Source: Alistipes ihumii AP11 (GTDB lineage: Bacteria; Bacteroidota; Bacteroidia; Bacteroidales; Rikenellaceae). From it: a stretch of 64,000 bases of DNA. Positions within the stretch are counted from its first letter, which is position 1; each line of letters opens with the position of its first letter. The position numbers were made by a program, and so were the translations under genes. The stretch lies in NCBI RefSeq assembly GCF_025144665.1, contig NZ_CP102294.1:62001-126000 (forward strand), given 5' to 3'. Shown here piece after piece: positions 1-7,717 of the stretch. Under the pieces are notes generated by a model. The model made no database searches and was not told the DNA's origin. It was given only the letters and a program-made list of their open reading frames with translations.

Positions 1-60
1 GTCACATAAAAGAAAAATACATATATTTAAATCACTATTTACAACTCAATAACCCATATT

Positions 61-1047
61 ATGACTTATGCAATTTATTTCGGATTGGCTTTCATACTTT
101 TTTTAATTCAAAACTGGATTGGTAGTCGCTCATATTCAAAAGGATATGTGCGATTTTCATTACTTGACGAACAAGATGAAGCCATATCATTCAATTATGC
201 AGTTAAAGTCTTTGGGCCTTTAGTCTATTTGATTTTATGTGTAGCAATACTACAATATTTTCAATTAAACGAATATGTAAGTAATATCATATACGTAATA
301 TATTTTTATATAATACTACGTCTACTAATCATAATCTTATATGGTAGAGGACGCATCGTAAATTGGTGGATAATATCTATTTACTACTTATCAATTATTC
401 TAATAGCATACATATTTTGCCAAACATTTATTGATAAAGTAAATGATATTTTACCAGACTTTTCAGAATTAAAAAATGAGATATGGTTACTCATAATCAT
501 TTTTATATATCAAATTGGCAATAGCACCCAAGAATCTACACCTGCTAATCAAATATATGAACCAACATTAGCTTATCTCCCTGAATTGAAAAATCGAAAG
601 AAAAAATACATACTAAGGAATTATACAAAATTTAGTAAAAAATATTCTTCTTTATTACCAGACAATCCCAGCCTCCAAATTGTAATAATATCCATATTAA
701 TATTTGAAAACTTTAATAAGCCTCAATTTATAAGATTATTAGAAAGAATATGGGTTAGAGTTAGCAATAAACCAGCAACGCAAGGAATTATGCAAATTGC
801 GCATAGCAAGCCGTTATCAGATATCGAAAGTGTACGCATTGGATGTTCCAGTTTAAACCAGAAATATCTTGACAATAAAGACTCATATAAACCATTTCGC
901 CGCACAATAAAATATCATTGCCCTGATAGAAAATATATTCGTCAAATATTATTCATTTCAAAAGCTATTATTGATAATACCACAACTCAAAGGTCATTTA
1001 ATGATTTATATTCAGAAATAACTGACGAGTTCTCTTTATATGATTGA
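61..1047 (+). CDS. Hypothetical multi-pass membrane protein, element cargo
   Basis: I do not recognise a family. The 328-residue product has about five hydrophobic segments in its first half (roughly residues 3-20, 50-66, 74-98, 102-122 and 140-152). A basic, soluble C-terminal half of about 170 residues follows and is probably cytoplasmic. The gene and its surroundings are strongly AT-rich (many TAT, AAA and ATA codons), unlike the GC-rich genes after 1.5 kb. It is the last gene before a partial tRNA-Pro, which marks the end of an integrated element, so it is probably cargo of that element. The ATG at 61 follows an AT-rich leader without a clear ribosome binding site. No catalytic motif is visible. 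The reading frame is convincing; function is unknown. Confidence 0.75.
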   Translation: MTYAIYFGLAFILFLIQNWIGSRSYSKGYVRFSLLDEQDEAISFNYAVKVFGPLVYLILCVAILQYFQLNEYVSNIIYVIYFYIILRLLIIILYGRGRIVNWWIISIYYLSIILIAYIFCQTFIDKVNDILPDFSELKNEIWLLIIIFIYQIGNSTQESTPANQIYEPTLAYLPELKNRKKKYILRNYTKFSKKYSSLLPDNPSLQIVIISILIFENFNKPQFIRLLERIWVRVSNKPATQGIMQIAHSKPLSDIESVRIGCSSLNQKYLDNKDSYKPFRRTIKYHCPDRKYIRQILFISKAIIDNTTTQRSFNDLYSEITDEFSLYD

Positions 1048-1279
1048 TTTGGAGTTAAATTGCGTCGTATCTTAAAGAATAGGGAAAGAGGGCCGAAAAA
1101 ATGCGGCGTTTTCTTTTGACACCAGCAATACTGTACTAATTCACTTAATTATTAACCTGCATTGGGATTTCACAAATGTGTCAACCAATGTGTTAACCGA
1201 GAAATAACGGTAAAAGCGAAAAGAAGTCAATATGTGCGTTAGAATGTGTTTGAAAGGCGTTTTTATACAACACAAGCCA

Positions 1280-1334
1280 TTTAGCGTACCTGCTTTGGGT
1301 GCAGGGGGGCAGGTTCGAATCCTGGTACCCGACA
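1280..1334 (+). pseudogene. 3' fragment of tRNA-Pro(TGG); probable attachment site
   Basis: The sequence has a 5-bp anticodon stem (CCTGC/GCAGG) closing a 7-base loop with anticodon TGG, then a T arm with TTCGAAT and the acceptor 3' strand. The 5' half (acceptor 5' strand and D arm) is missing and replaced by AT-rich DNA. The T stem has a mismatch and the acceptor end lacks a base relative to the intact tRNA-Pro at 3135, so it cannot be a working tRNA. A 3' tRNA remnant at the border between AT-rich and GC-rich DNA is the usual scar of a tyrosine-integrase element. The intact copy and the integrase would lie to the left of this window. That last part is inference. Confidence 0.7.
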
Positions 1335-1378
1335 ACGGAGAAAAGCCTTTCAGACTACTCTGAAAGGCTTTTCTCCGT
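1335..1378 (+). terminator. Perfect 19-bp hairpin after the tRNA-Pro fragment
   Basis: Positions 1335-1353 and 1360-1378 are perfect reverse complements with a 6-base loop. The hairpin directly follows the tRNA-Pro fragment and most likely was that tRNA's terminator, although the T-run lies inside the stem instead of after it. The same hairpin could also act on the other strand. Confidence 0.65.
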
Positions 1379-1521
1379 GTGGATGTGACCGCCGCATATC
1401 GTCGTTTTTCGCTCGGGTTACACCTTTTTTGCCCGTTTGTGTAAACTGAGATTTACCGGATGAGAAAGTGTCGATAGGTGGCTTCGGGTAGCTTTTCCTG
1501 TACGGTCGGAGTATGCGACAG

Positions 1522-1546
1522 GGCCGGCAACGAAAAATTGCCGGCC
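1522..1546 (-). terminator. Terminator hairpin of the GH5-like gene
   Basis: A 9-bp GC-rich stem (1522-1530 with 1538-1546) and 7-base loop lie just downstream of the minus-strand glycosidase stop. There is no long T-run, so strength is uncertain. Confidence 0.5.
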
Positions 1547-1578
1547 TTGTTCGATAGTCATCCGTATCGTGTTTCTGC

Positions 1579-2850
1579 CTATTCTCCGTGCAGGGCCGCG
1601 TCTTTTTGCTTGTATTCGCGGATCAATTCAAAAATGTAAGGGCCGCGTTCGGTCGGCGTGCAGCTTTGCTCGATGTTGCCTCGCAGCGAGAAATTCCAAA
1701 ACAGGGAGAGTTGGACTCCGGCTTTGAGGAACGCTTCGAAGAACGGAACGTATTCCTCGCGCGATCCGCGGATCGCCCCGAACTCGCCCATTACGTATAC
1801 CTTGCCCAGCGATCGGGCCGTTTCGACGGCGATGGCGATCTGCTCGTCGAGGGAGACCTTGCCCAGATCGGCAAACTGGCGGCCGTGCTGGTATACGTGC
1901 TCCGAGACGGTTTCGATCGGTCCCGGATTCAGTATGCGGCTGATCTTGCGGTATTGTTTCGTGTCGTCGATTGTCATCCGGTCGCGGGTATACTGATTGT
2001 ACTGGGTTTCGCGCAGGATCGCGTTGCCCGAGAGCAGCATTCTGCGGTCGGGATCGAGCCGGCGGACGATGCGCGTGAACGTGCGGTAGGCGTAAAGGAT
2101 ATCCTTGCCCCTGATCCGCCAGTCCGGATCTTCCGTCCCGAAAACGTCACGCCAGTCGGGCGGGTCGGCCTGGGTATGGCGCTGGGCATATTGGGGCAGG
2201 TCGGCGTGCAGGTTGAACTCGTTGCCGAACTCCCATGCGAAGATGCTTTTGTATTCCCTCAGGGATGTGACGATGTCGGTCGTGTAGGCTTTCAGGAACT
2301 CTACCGTTTTGCTGCCCGGCCTGCCCCAGCTGCGGAGCGGCTCGCCGAAATATTCCGGCACGGCGGCATAATGCCACATCAGGCAGGGGATCAGTCCGAT
2401 TTCCAGTTCCTGCGCGCGGGCCGCGATCTGACGCAACGCATCGATATAGGCGTCCCGGTCGGTCATGTACGAGGCTCCGAGCTCGGCGCTGTAATAGATG
2501 CCGCAGTTGAAGCGGATGAGGCCGATCCCTTCTTTCTTGAGCAACTCGAGCGTTGCGAAAGAGTCCGACAGGTCGATCCGCAGTCCGTCATCTGTGAATT
2601 TGAGCGCGCAGTTGAACAGGTCGTAGCAGTTCATGCCGATGTCGCGGTACTTGTGCCCGGCAAGGAAAATGGTCGGCTCGCGGTTCGGGTCGTCTTTCGC
2701 CCGCTCGACATAGAGGCCCTTGCGCGCCCCGGAATCGTTCCAATAGGTTTGTACGGTTTCGTTCGCTCGCGAGGCGGAAGCCGCCGCGAGACAGGGACCC
2801 GCCATGGCCGCTATGGCCAGTACGGATCGGTAAAGCATTCGTTTGGTCAT
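1579..2850 (-). CDS. Exported family-5-like glycoside hydrolase
   Basis: This is probably a TIM-barrel beta-glycosidase of the GH5 (cellulase/mannanase) type, acting outside the cytoplasm. With the start at 2850 the protein is 423 residues. It opens with a basic stretch and a hydrophobic, Ala-rich signal sequence. The acid/base motif GNEFN lies near residue 210, after a WEFGNE context typical of GH5. The probable nucleophile is in MGEFGA near residue 360, and WNF follows on the last barrel strand. An upstream ATG at 2901 would add an unlikely non-signal N-terminus; 2856 is also possible. It stands alone, with no polysaccharide-utilisation genes beside it, so the substrate cannot be named. The family assignment rests on the two glutamate motifs and the barrel-like layout. 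Confidence 0.75.
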   Translation of the reverse strand: MTKRMLYRSVLAIAAMAGPCLAAASASRANETVQTYWNDSGARKGLYVERAKDDPNREPTIFLAGHKYRDIGMNCYDLFNCALKFTDDGLRIDLSDSFATLELLKKEGIGLIRFNCGIYYSAELGASYMTDRDAYIDALRQIAARAQELEIGLIPCLMWHYAAVPEYFGEPLRSWGRPGSKTVEFLKAYTTDIVTSLREYKSIFAWEFGNEFNLHADLPQYAQRHTQADPPDWRDVFGTEDPDWRIRGKDILYAYRTFTRIVRRLDPDRRMLLSGNAILRETQYNQYTRDRMTIDDTKQYRKISRILNPGPIETVSEHVYQHGRQFADLGKVSLDEQIAIAVETARSLGKVYVMGEFGAIRGSREEYVPFFEAFLKAGVQLSLFWNFSLRGNIEQSCTPTERGPYIFELIREYKQKDAALHGE

Positions 2851-3049
2851 TTCCATTTGGGTTTTCACAGCAAAAATAAGACACCCGGGCCGTAGGAGCA
2901 AGGCTGCGGCCGGCTTTTTCTTTGCCTTGACAGCGCTGCCGGGCGTTTCGTCAGGTGGTTTTATTGATTGTCTGAGGCTTATGCGATACGGGAAGCGCCT
3001 GCAACCGAACGGTTTCGGCGGATAGTCGAATAAATCTTTTCCCGAACAG

Positions 3050-3081
3050 TTGCATTTTTGACGTAAATTTTATTATCTTTG
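3050..3081 (+). promoter_or_regulatory. Promoter of tRNA-Pro(CGG)
   Basis: TTG at 3050-3052 is followed 21 bases later by TATCTTTG at 3074-3081. This matches the Bacteroidota primary-sigma consensus (TTTG/TTG, 19-21 bases, TAnnTTTG). It lies about 50 bases upstream of the tRNA. Confidence 0.75.
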
Positions 3082-3134
3082 CACCGCGTTTGAACGGAAG
3101 TGGCCCGAGGCCATGTTCGAACGCGGAACTCGTT

Positions 3135-3212
3135 CGGGGTGTAGCGCAGCCCGGTTAGCGCGCCAGCTTCGGGAGTTGGAGGTCCCGGGTTCGAATCCCG
3201 GTACCCCGACCA
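3135..3212 (+). tRNA. tRNA-Pro(CGG)
   Basis: The cloverleaf is complete: a 7-bp acceptor stem with one G-T pair at its base, D arm, anticodon stem CCAGC/GTTGG with loop TTCGGGA (anticodon CGG, reading CCG), T arm with a perfect CCGGG/CCCGG stem and TTCGAAT loop, discriminator A and an encoded CCA. It has its own promoter upstream and a strong terminator downstream. Confidence 0.95.
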
Positions 3213-3240
3213 AATTCAAATCCGCTTATTTAAGCATCGA

Positions 3241-3269
3241 GCCCTTGCATCCCGAGCAAGGGCTTTTTT
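3241..3269 (+). terminator. Rho-independent terminator of tRNA-Pro
   Basis: An 8-bp GC-rich stem (3241-3248 with 3256-3263) and 7-base loop are followed directly by six T residues. Confidence 0.9.
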
Positions 3270-3374
3270 GTTTTCAGTCTTTGTGCTTGCGAGGGCTGGG
3301 CCGGTACGTTTCCCTTGTCGAAATGCCTGAAAGAATCGGATGTATGCGGAATACCGGCTGGAATGTAAAAAGAT

Positions 3375-3408
3375 GGCGGCCGCCTGCCGTTGAGGATAGG
3401 CGGCCGCC
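3375..3408 (-). terminator. Terminator of the small membrane protein gene
   Basis: A perfect 10-bp GC stem (3375-3384 with 3399-3408) is followed on the minus strand by ATCTTTTT. It sits 16 bases after the stop of the 37-residue ORF, which supports that ORF being a real gene. Confidence 0.8.
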
Positions 3409-3424
3409 GGAGAGGGCGCTTCTT

Positions 3425-3538
3425 TTAGGCTGTGAGCGAGAAAAGGATGGTGCAGAGAATGGATACGACAAACAGAATGCTGAGCGTCAGCGTGGCCGTG
3501 TCCGCTTTTTCGAGTGCGGTCGATTGCTTTTTTTCCAT
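3425..3538 (-). CDS. Small single-pass membrane protein, 37 aa
   Basis: The product begins MEKKQSTALEKA and ends in one hydrophobic segment (about residues 17-35), a typical layout for a small inner-membrane protein with a cytoplasmic N-terminus. The ATG follows an A-rich leader, as is usual in this phylum, and a strong terminator comes 16 bases after the stop. A longer reading frame runs through it from 4420, but its upstream part is Arg/Ser/Pro-rich and looks like a shadow of noncoding DNA. No function can be assigned. Confidence 0.6.
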   Translation of the reverse strand: MEKKQSTALEKADTATLTLSILFVVSILCTILFSLTA

Positions 3539-4029
3539 AATCTTTTGTTTTTCGTTGATTGCTTCCTTGTGGGGGCTTGCTTTCCGTCCGTTGAAAGAGG
3601 TCCGGTAGGACGCGATGCAAAATCGGAGCCGTTTTGTCCGTTTCCCGCCGTTTGCAGGCTGCTCGTGCCGGCTTGCCGCCGTGCAGGGAAAGATTCCCAG
3701 CCGATTGCCCTGCGGAAAAATGTCCGTTTTTTTCCGTGCGGACTTCCGTTCCCCGGATGCAAAGCCTGTGGTATTGATCGAACGTCGGGCGGCTTCCGTG
3801 AGTAACGGGGCAACGGCCTGCCGTCGTCCGCTCCTGTCCCGAATCGGCTCGTAAGATACGCTCATCGAAGAATAGCGTTGGGCAGAGCGATTTCGGCGGT
3901 CCTTGACGCGAGCCGCTCGCGGGATTCCGGAGCGTATGGAAGTGGCTGCGGACTTTCCCGTCTCGGTCGAATCGGCTCTTCGTCCGGGCTGTTTTTGCTT
4001 TTGGGGGTACTTTGTTCCGATATATTCGC
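3539..4029. other. Intergenic region, no supported gene
   Basis: About 490 GC-rich bases lie between the small membrane protein (minus) and the cobalamin riboswitch (plus). Several open frames cross it, but all have shadow-like composition and no start context. I see no RNA gene or repeat. Confidence 0.55.
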
Positions 4030-4037
4030 TATCTTTG
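4030..4037 (+). promoter_or_regulatory. TAnnTTTG promoter element of the btuG-btuB operon
   Basis: TATCTTTG lies just before the start of the cobalamin aptamer, so transcription would begin at its 5' edge. A TTTG at 4011-4014 is the only upstream candidate and its spacing (15 bases) is short. Confidence 0.6.
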
Positions 4038-4044
4038 CGAACGT

Positions 4045-4245
4045 GTCGAGGCTCGATCCCGACGGGCGGACCGTCCGGGAGACGAATGAGGGAACGCCGT
4101 GCGAATCGGCGACAGTTACCGCTGCTGTATGTCTCGGCTTCTTTTCGGTCCGGGTGGCCGGCAGAAGCGAAACGTTCCGGAACGGATGCCACTGGCCTTT
4201 GGGCCGGGAAGGCTTCGGAGCGGAGACGAGTCAGAAGACCGGCCC
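4045..4245 (+). promoter_or_regulatory. Cobalamin riboswitch upstream of btuG-btuB
   Basis: The conserved features of the adenosylcobalamin aptamer are in order. The GGGAA core is at 4090, then GTGCGAATC (4099-4107), CGACAG, and the CCGCTGCTGT segment (4119-4128). The B12 box GCCACTG is at 4188-4194 and the closing GAGTCAGAAGACC element at 4228-4240. A GC-rich hairpin follows between the aptamer and the ATG at 4353 and may act as the expression platform, by terminating or by hiding the translation start. Aptamers of this family bind cobalamin and turn off uptake or synthesis genes. The aptamer is certain; which switch mechanism operates is not. Confidence 0.93.
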
Positions 4246-4352
4246 GGCACGTTTCGATTACAGCCTGCGGTGTATGGGCCGGTAATCCGTCCGGAGCTTC
4301 TCTGCGGACCGGTTTCCCCTGTGGCCGTGCTGTATGATAATGTACGGCGATT

Positions 4353-5426
4353 ATGAAAAGAAGAATCCTTGTCGCGCTATTGGCGTTGCTTCCGGCTTTC
4401 GGGATCGTGACGTCCTGCATGGACTACGGGGCTCGGGCTCCCGAAAAGATCGGTGCGGACGGCCGGGGGCTGTTCATTACCAACGAAGGAAATTTCATGT
4501 ACGGGAACGCTTCGTTGTCCTACTACGACATCGATTCGATGCGGGTGGAGAACGAGGTGTTCCGTCGCACGAATACGATCAAGCTGGGCGATGTGGCCCA
4601 GTCGATGGCGATTCGCAACGGGCTGGGGTATGTTGTCGTCAACAATTCGGGCATCATATTCGTCATCGATCTCGATACGTTCGAGCTCAAGGGAATGATC
4701 GAGGGACTGCTTTCGCCCCGCTACATCCATTTCCTGAGCGACGAAAAGGCCTATGTGACCGACTTGTACGCTTGGCACATCACGATCATCAATCCGAAAA
4801 CGTTCGAAATCACCGGCCGCATCGACGTGAAGATTCCGGGCAAGAATCAGCCGTCGACCGAGCAGATGGTGCAGTACGGCGACTTCGTTTTCACGAACTG
4901 CTGGTCGTACGATAACAAGATACTGGTCATCGACACGCGCACCGACAGCGTCGTCAAGTACATCGAGGTCGGCAAACAACCCACTTCGCTCGCGCTGGAC
5001 CGTTTCGGCAAGATATGGACCGTCACCGACGGCGGTTATCCCGGAAGTCCTTACGGACAGGAGGCGCCGGGGCTCTACCGGATCGACGCCGCCACCCAGC
5101 GGGTCGATAGGGCTTTCATGTTCCGGTTCGGCGACCGGGCGTCCGAGGTTTGTCTGAACGGCACGCGCGATACGCTGTATTTTATCAAGGATCATGTCTG
5201 GCGCATGGACGTCCGCTCCGAATCGCTGCCCGAAAAGCCGTTTCTGGAGAATATGACAGGCAACTACTGGTACGGGCTGACGGTCGATCCCCGGACTTCC
5301 GAGGTCTATCTGGCCGATGCGCTCGATTACGTGCAGCCCGGCTGGGTTTTCCGTTACTCGGCCCGGGGCGGGCTGCTCGACAGTTTTCAAGTCGGCATCA
5401 TCCCCGGGGCTTTCTGTTTTAAATGA
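4353..5426 (+). CDS. btuG: BtuG-like surface cobalamin-binding propeller lipoprotein
   Basis: The 357-residue protein has a lipoprotein signal peptide with the acylated Cys at residue 22. A YncE-like beta-propeller of repeated short strands follows, with recurrent phrases such as IDLDTFE, INPKTFE and IDTRTD that mark successive blades. Established knowledge: BtuG of Bacteroides is a surface seven-bladed propeller that binds B12 with very high affinity and hands it to the TonB-dependent receptor BtuB. The context fits exactly: a cobalamin riboswitch lies upstream and the stop codon overlaps the ATG of a BtuB-like receptor (ATGA at 5423). Cobalamin binding by this particular protein is inferred from family and context. 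It could be a related DUF5074/YncE protein with another partner ligand, but B12 control makes that less likely. Confidence 0.82.
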   Translation: MKRRILVALLALLPAFGIVTSCMDYGARAPEKIGADGRGLFITNEGNFMYGNASLSYYDIDSMRVENEVFRRTNTIKLGDVAQSMAIRNGLGYVVVNNSGIIFVIDLDTFELKGMIEGLLSPRYIHFLSDEKAYVTDLYAWHITIINPKTFEITGRIDVKIPGKNQPSTEQMVQYGDFVFTNCWSYDNKILVIDTRTDSVVKYIEVGKQPTSLALDRFGKIWTVTDGGYPGSPYGQEAPGLYRIDAATQRVDRAFMFRFGDRASEVCLNGTRDTLYFIKDHVWRMDVRSESLPEKPFLENMTGNYWYGLTVDPRTSEVYLADALDYVQPGWVFRYSARGGLLDSFQVGIIPGAFCFK

Positions 5427-7522
5427 CGATCGCTATGAACCGACTGTATAGGACCGCTCTGGCGGCCGCGCTGACGCTGACGACAGCCTCCCTGAGGGCG
5501 GCGAACGGGACCGTCTGCGAGTCTCCCGAGGCGTCCGAGCCTCTTTCCTCGCGCACGATTCGGCTGAAGGAGGCCGTTGTGACCGGGCGGCGTCTGGCCG
5601 ACATCGGAGTGACGAAGATGAATCTCGATTCGGTGGCGCTGCGGCAGAACGTGACCAACAGTTTGGGCGACCTGCTGTCGCAGAGCACGCCGGTATTCAT
5701 CAAGTCGTATGGCCGGGGAACGATGGCGACGGCTTCGTTCCGGGGCACGGCTCCCTCGCATACGCAGGTGACGTGGAACGGCATGAAAATCAATTCGCCC
5801 ATGCTCGGCATGGTCGACTTCTCGCTGATCCCTTCCTATTTCATCGACGAGGCGAGCCTCTATCACGGAGCCGGTTCGGTCGGGGTGTCCGGGGGCGGTT
5901 TGGGGGGGGCGATCACGCTGGGGACCAAACCGCTGGGCGAATCGGGAGCCGGCGTGCACTTCATTCAAGGCATCAGCAGTTTCGACACTTACGACGAGTT
6001 CCTGCGTTTCACCTACGGCACCCGGAAGTTCGAGTCCTCGACCCGCGTATGCTACGTGACCTCCGACAACGATTTCGAGTATCGCAATTACGATAAGTAC
6101 GAGCAGATCGACGGGCAATGGGTCTATCCGATGGAGCGGAACAAGAACTGCTCGTACCGCGATTTTCACTTGTTGCAGGAGTTTTACTATCAGCCCGACG
6201 AGCGGAATCGCTTCGGGCTGGCGGCCTGGGTCACCGATTCGCGGCGCGGCATCCCGATGCTGACGGTGGACTACAAGGAGGAGGGACAGGCCCGCTCGAC
6301 GCAGGACGAGACGACGCTGCGTGCGGTCGCCTCGTGGGACCGTCGCGGCGACGGGCTGAAAATGGGCGCCAAGGCCGGCTATATCTATTCCTACATCTTG
6401 TATCGTTACGACGGGAATCCCGATCCCGACAGCGGCGAGCTGCAGCAGATGATCCACTCGCACAGCCGGATCAACTCCGGCTACGGGCAGTTCTATGCCG
6501 AGTATTATCCTACGCCGAAGTGGGCGTTGACGGCCAATGCGTCGGTCAATGTCCATTCGGTGAGCAGCCTGGACGACCCCGATCTGGGCGGGGCGCAGCC
6601 CGAGGATACGATCCGGCTCGGCTATGACAAGGTAAGGGCCGAAGTGTCGCTGCTCGCTACGGTGAAGTACCGGCCTCATCCGCGTCTGGGGCTGGGTATC
6701 GACCTGCGCGGCGAGAGTTACGGACGGAACCTGACGCCGCTGATTCCGGCCGGGTTCGTCGATTATACGCTGTGGCCCCGGTTCGGCGTCGTGCTCAAGG
6801 CTTCCGTCGCTCGCAATTACCGCTATCCGTCGCTGAACGACCTTTATTTCAAGCCGGGCGGCAACGATTCGCTGAAAACCGAAAAGGGATATACCTACGA
6901 AGGGGGCATGGAGTTCCGCGTGAAGGAGGGAGCATTCGATTTCGGCGGCGAGGTTACCGTCTACAATTCGCATATACGCGACTGGATCGTCTGGCTGCCG
7001 ACATTCAAAGGATTCTGGACGCCGCTCAACGTCAAGAAGGTGCACAGCTACGGCGTCGAGCTCCGGGGCGACTTGTCCGTGAAGCTGGGACGCCGCTGGG
7101 CATTGAACCTGAACGCTTTCTGGGCCAAGACCCGCTCGATCAACTGGGGCGATCCGAAAGAGTGGTACGACCAGTCGATCGGCAAGCAGCTCGTTTATGT
7201 CCCCGAATATTCCTCGGGCGTTACCGGAAGGCTTTCGTGGCGCGGATACGAGCTGACCTACCGGTACAACTATTACAGCGAGCGCTATACGACATCGAGC
7301 AACGAGAAAGGATCCAGTCTCTATTTGCTCAATTCTTACTACATGAACGATCTGGGTCTTGGCAAGACGTTCCGTCTGAGCGTGGGCGAGCTGTCCGTCA
7401 AACTGTGGGTCTACAACCTGTTCGACGAGGAGTACGTTTCGGTGCTTTCCCGGCCGATGCCCGGCCGCAATTTCGGTCTGTTCATAGGCATCACGCCGCG
7501 CTGGGACAAGAAAAGGCGTTAG
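5423..7522 (+). CDS. btuB: BtuB-like TonB-dependent cobalamin receptor
   Basis: This 699-residue outer-membrane receptor has a signal peptide, a TonB-box-like stretch ending in KEAVVTGRR near residue 50, and a plug domain to about residue 180 (SFRGTAPSHTQVTWNG, then GGLGGAITLG). A 22-strand-type barrel follows, ending in an aromatic strand (NFGLFIGITPRW). It imports cobalamin across the outer membrane using TonB energy. It is translationally coupled to the BtuG-like gene by a 4-base overlap and is under the same riboswitch. It could start at 5435 instead (MNRLYRT), which gives a cleaner signal peptide. It lacks the N-terminal carboxypeptidase-like domain of SusC-type receptors, which also argues for a vitamin rather than a glycan receptor. 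Confidence 0.88.
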   Translation: MTIAMNRLYRTALAAALTLTTASLRAANGTVCESPEASEPLSSRTIRLKEAVVTGRRLADIGVTKMNLDSVALRQNVTNSLGDLLSQSTPVFIKSYGRGTMATASFRGTAPSHTQVTWNGMKINSPMLGMVDFSLIPSYFIDEASLYHGAGSVGVSGGGLGGAITLGTKPLGESGAGVHFIQGISSFDTYDEFLRFTYGTRKFESSTRVCYVTSDNDFEYRNYDKYEQIDGQWVYPMERNKNCSYRDFHLLQEFYYQPDERNRFGLAAWVTDSRRGIPMLTVDYKEEGQARSTQDETTLRAVASWDRRGDGLKMGAKAGYIYSYILYRYDGNPDPDSGELQQMIHSHSRINSGYGQFYAEYYPTPKWALTANASVNVHSVSSLDDPDLGGAQPEDTIRLGYDKVRAEVSLLATVKYRPHPRLGLGIDLRGESYGRNLTPLIPAGFVDYTLWPRFGVVLKASVARNYRYPSLNDLYFKPGGNDSLKTEKGYTYEGGMEFRVKEGAFDFGGEVTVYNSHIRDWIVWLPTFKGFWTPLNVKKVHSYGVELRGDLSVKLGRRWALNLNAFWAKTRSINWGDPKEWYDQSIGKQLVYVPEYSSGVTGRLSWRGYELTYRYNYYSERYTTSSNEKGSSLYLLNSYYMNDLGLGKTFRLSVGELSVKLWVYNLFDEEYVSVLSRPMPGRNFGLFIGITPRWDKKRR

Positions 7523-7656
7523 TCGGTCAGCCGTTTCCTTATTTCTTCGTGATTCTTCCGCCGGGGGAGGGCCCGGCGCTCGTCTTGCTGTGTCGTCGGT
7601 GGAGAACTTGGTTACGGACACGTTCGGATACCATCTCGGATATCGTGATATCAGAA

Positions 7657-7689
7657 AAAAACGTTCCGGCCGTCGGCCGGAACGTTTTT
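7657..7689. terminator. Bidirectional terminator between btuB and the LRR lipoprotein
   Basis: A perfect 15-bp stem (7657-7671 with 7675-7689) and 3-base loop has A-runs before and T-runs after it. It therefore works as a terminator for both converging transcripts. Confidence 0.9.
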
Positions 7690-7717
7690 CTCATAAACGG
7701 GCGCTCGTTCCGGTTTC

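Noticed and set aside
1141-1335. 64-codon minus-strand frame over the tRNA-Pro fragment
   Set aside because: The N-terminus (GTRIRTCPPAPKAG) is the usual artefact of translating the reverse strand of a tRNA.
1588-2895. Long plus-strand open frame (435 codons) opposite the GH5-like gene
   Set aside because: It is antisense to a gene with clear catalytic motifs and a signal peptide; its Arg/Val/Asp-rich composition is typical of a GC-rich shadow frame.
3425-4420. 331-codon minus-strand frame upstream of the small membrane protein
   Set aside because: Only the last 37 codons look like a protein. The rest is low-complexity and runs antisense through the cobalamin riboswitch.
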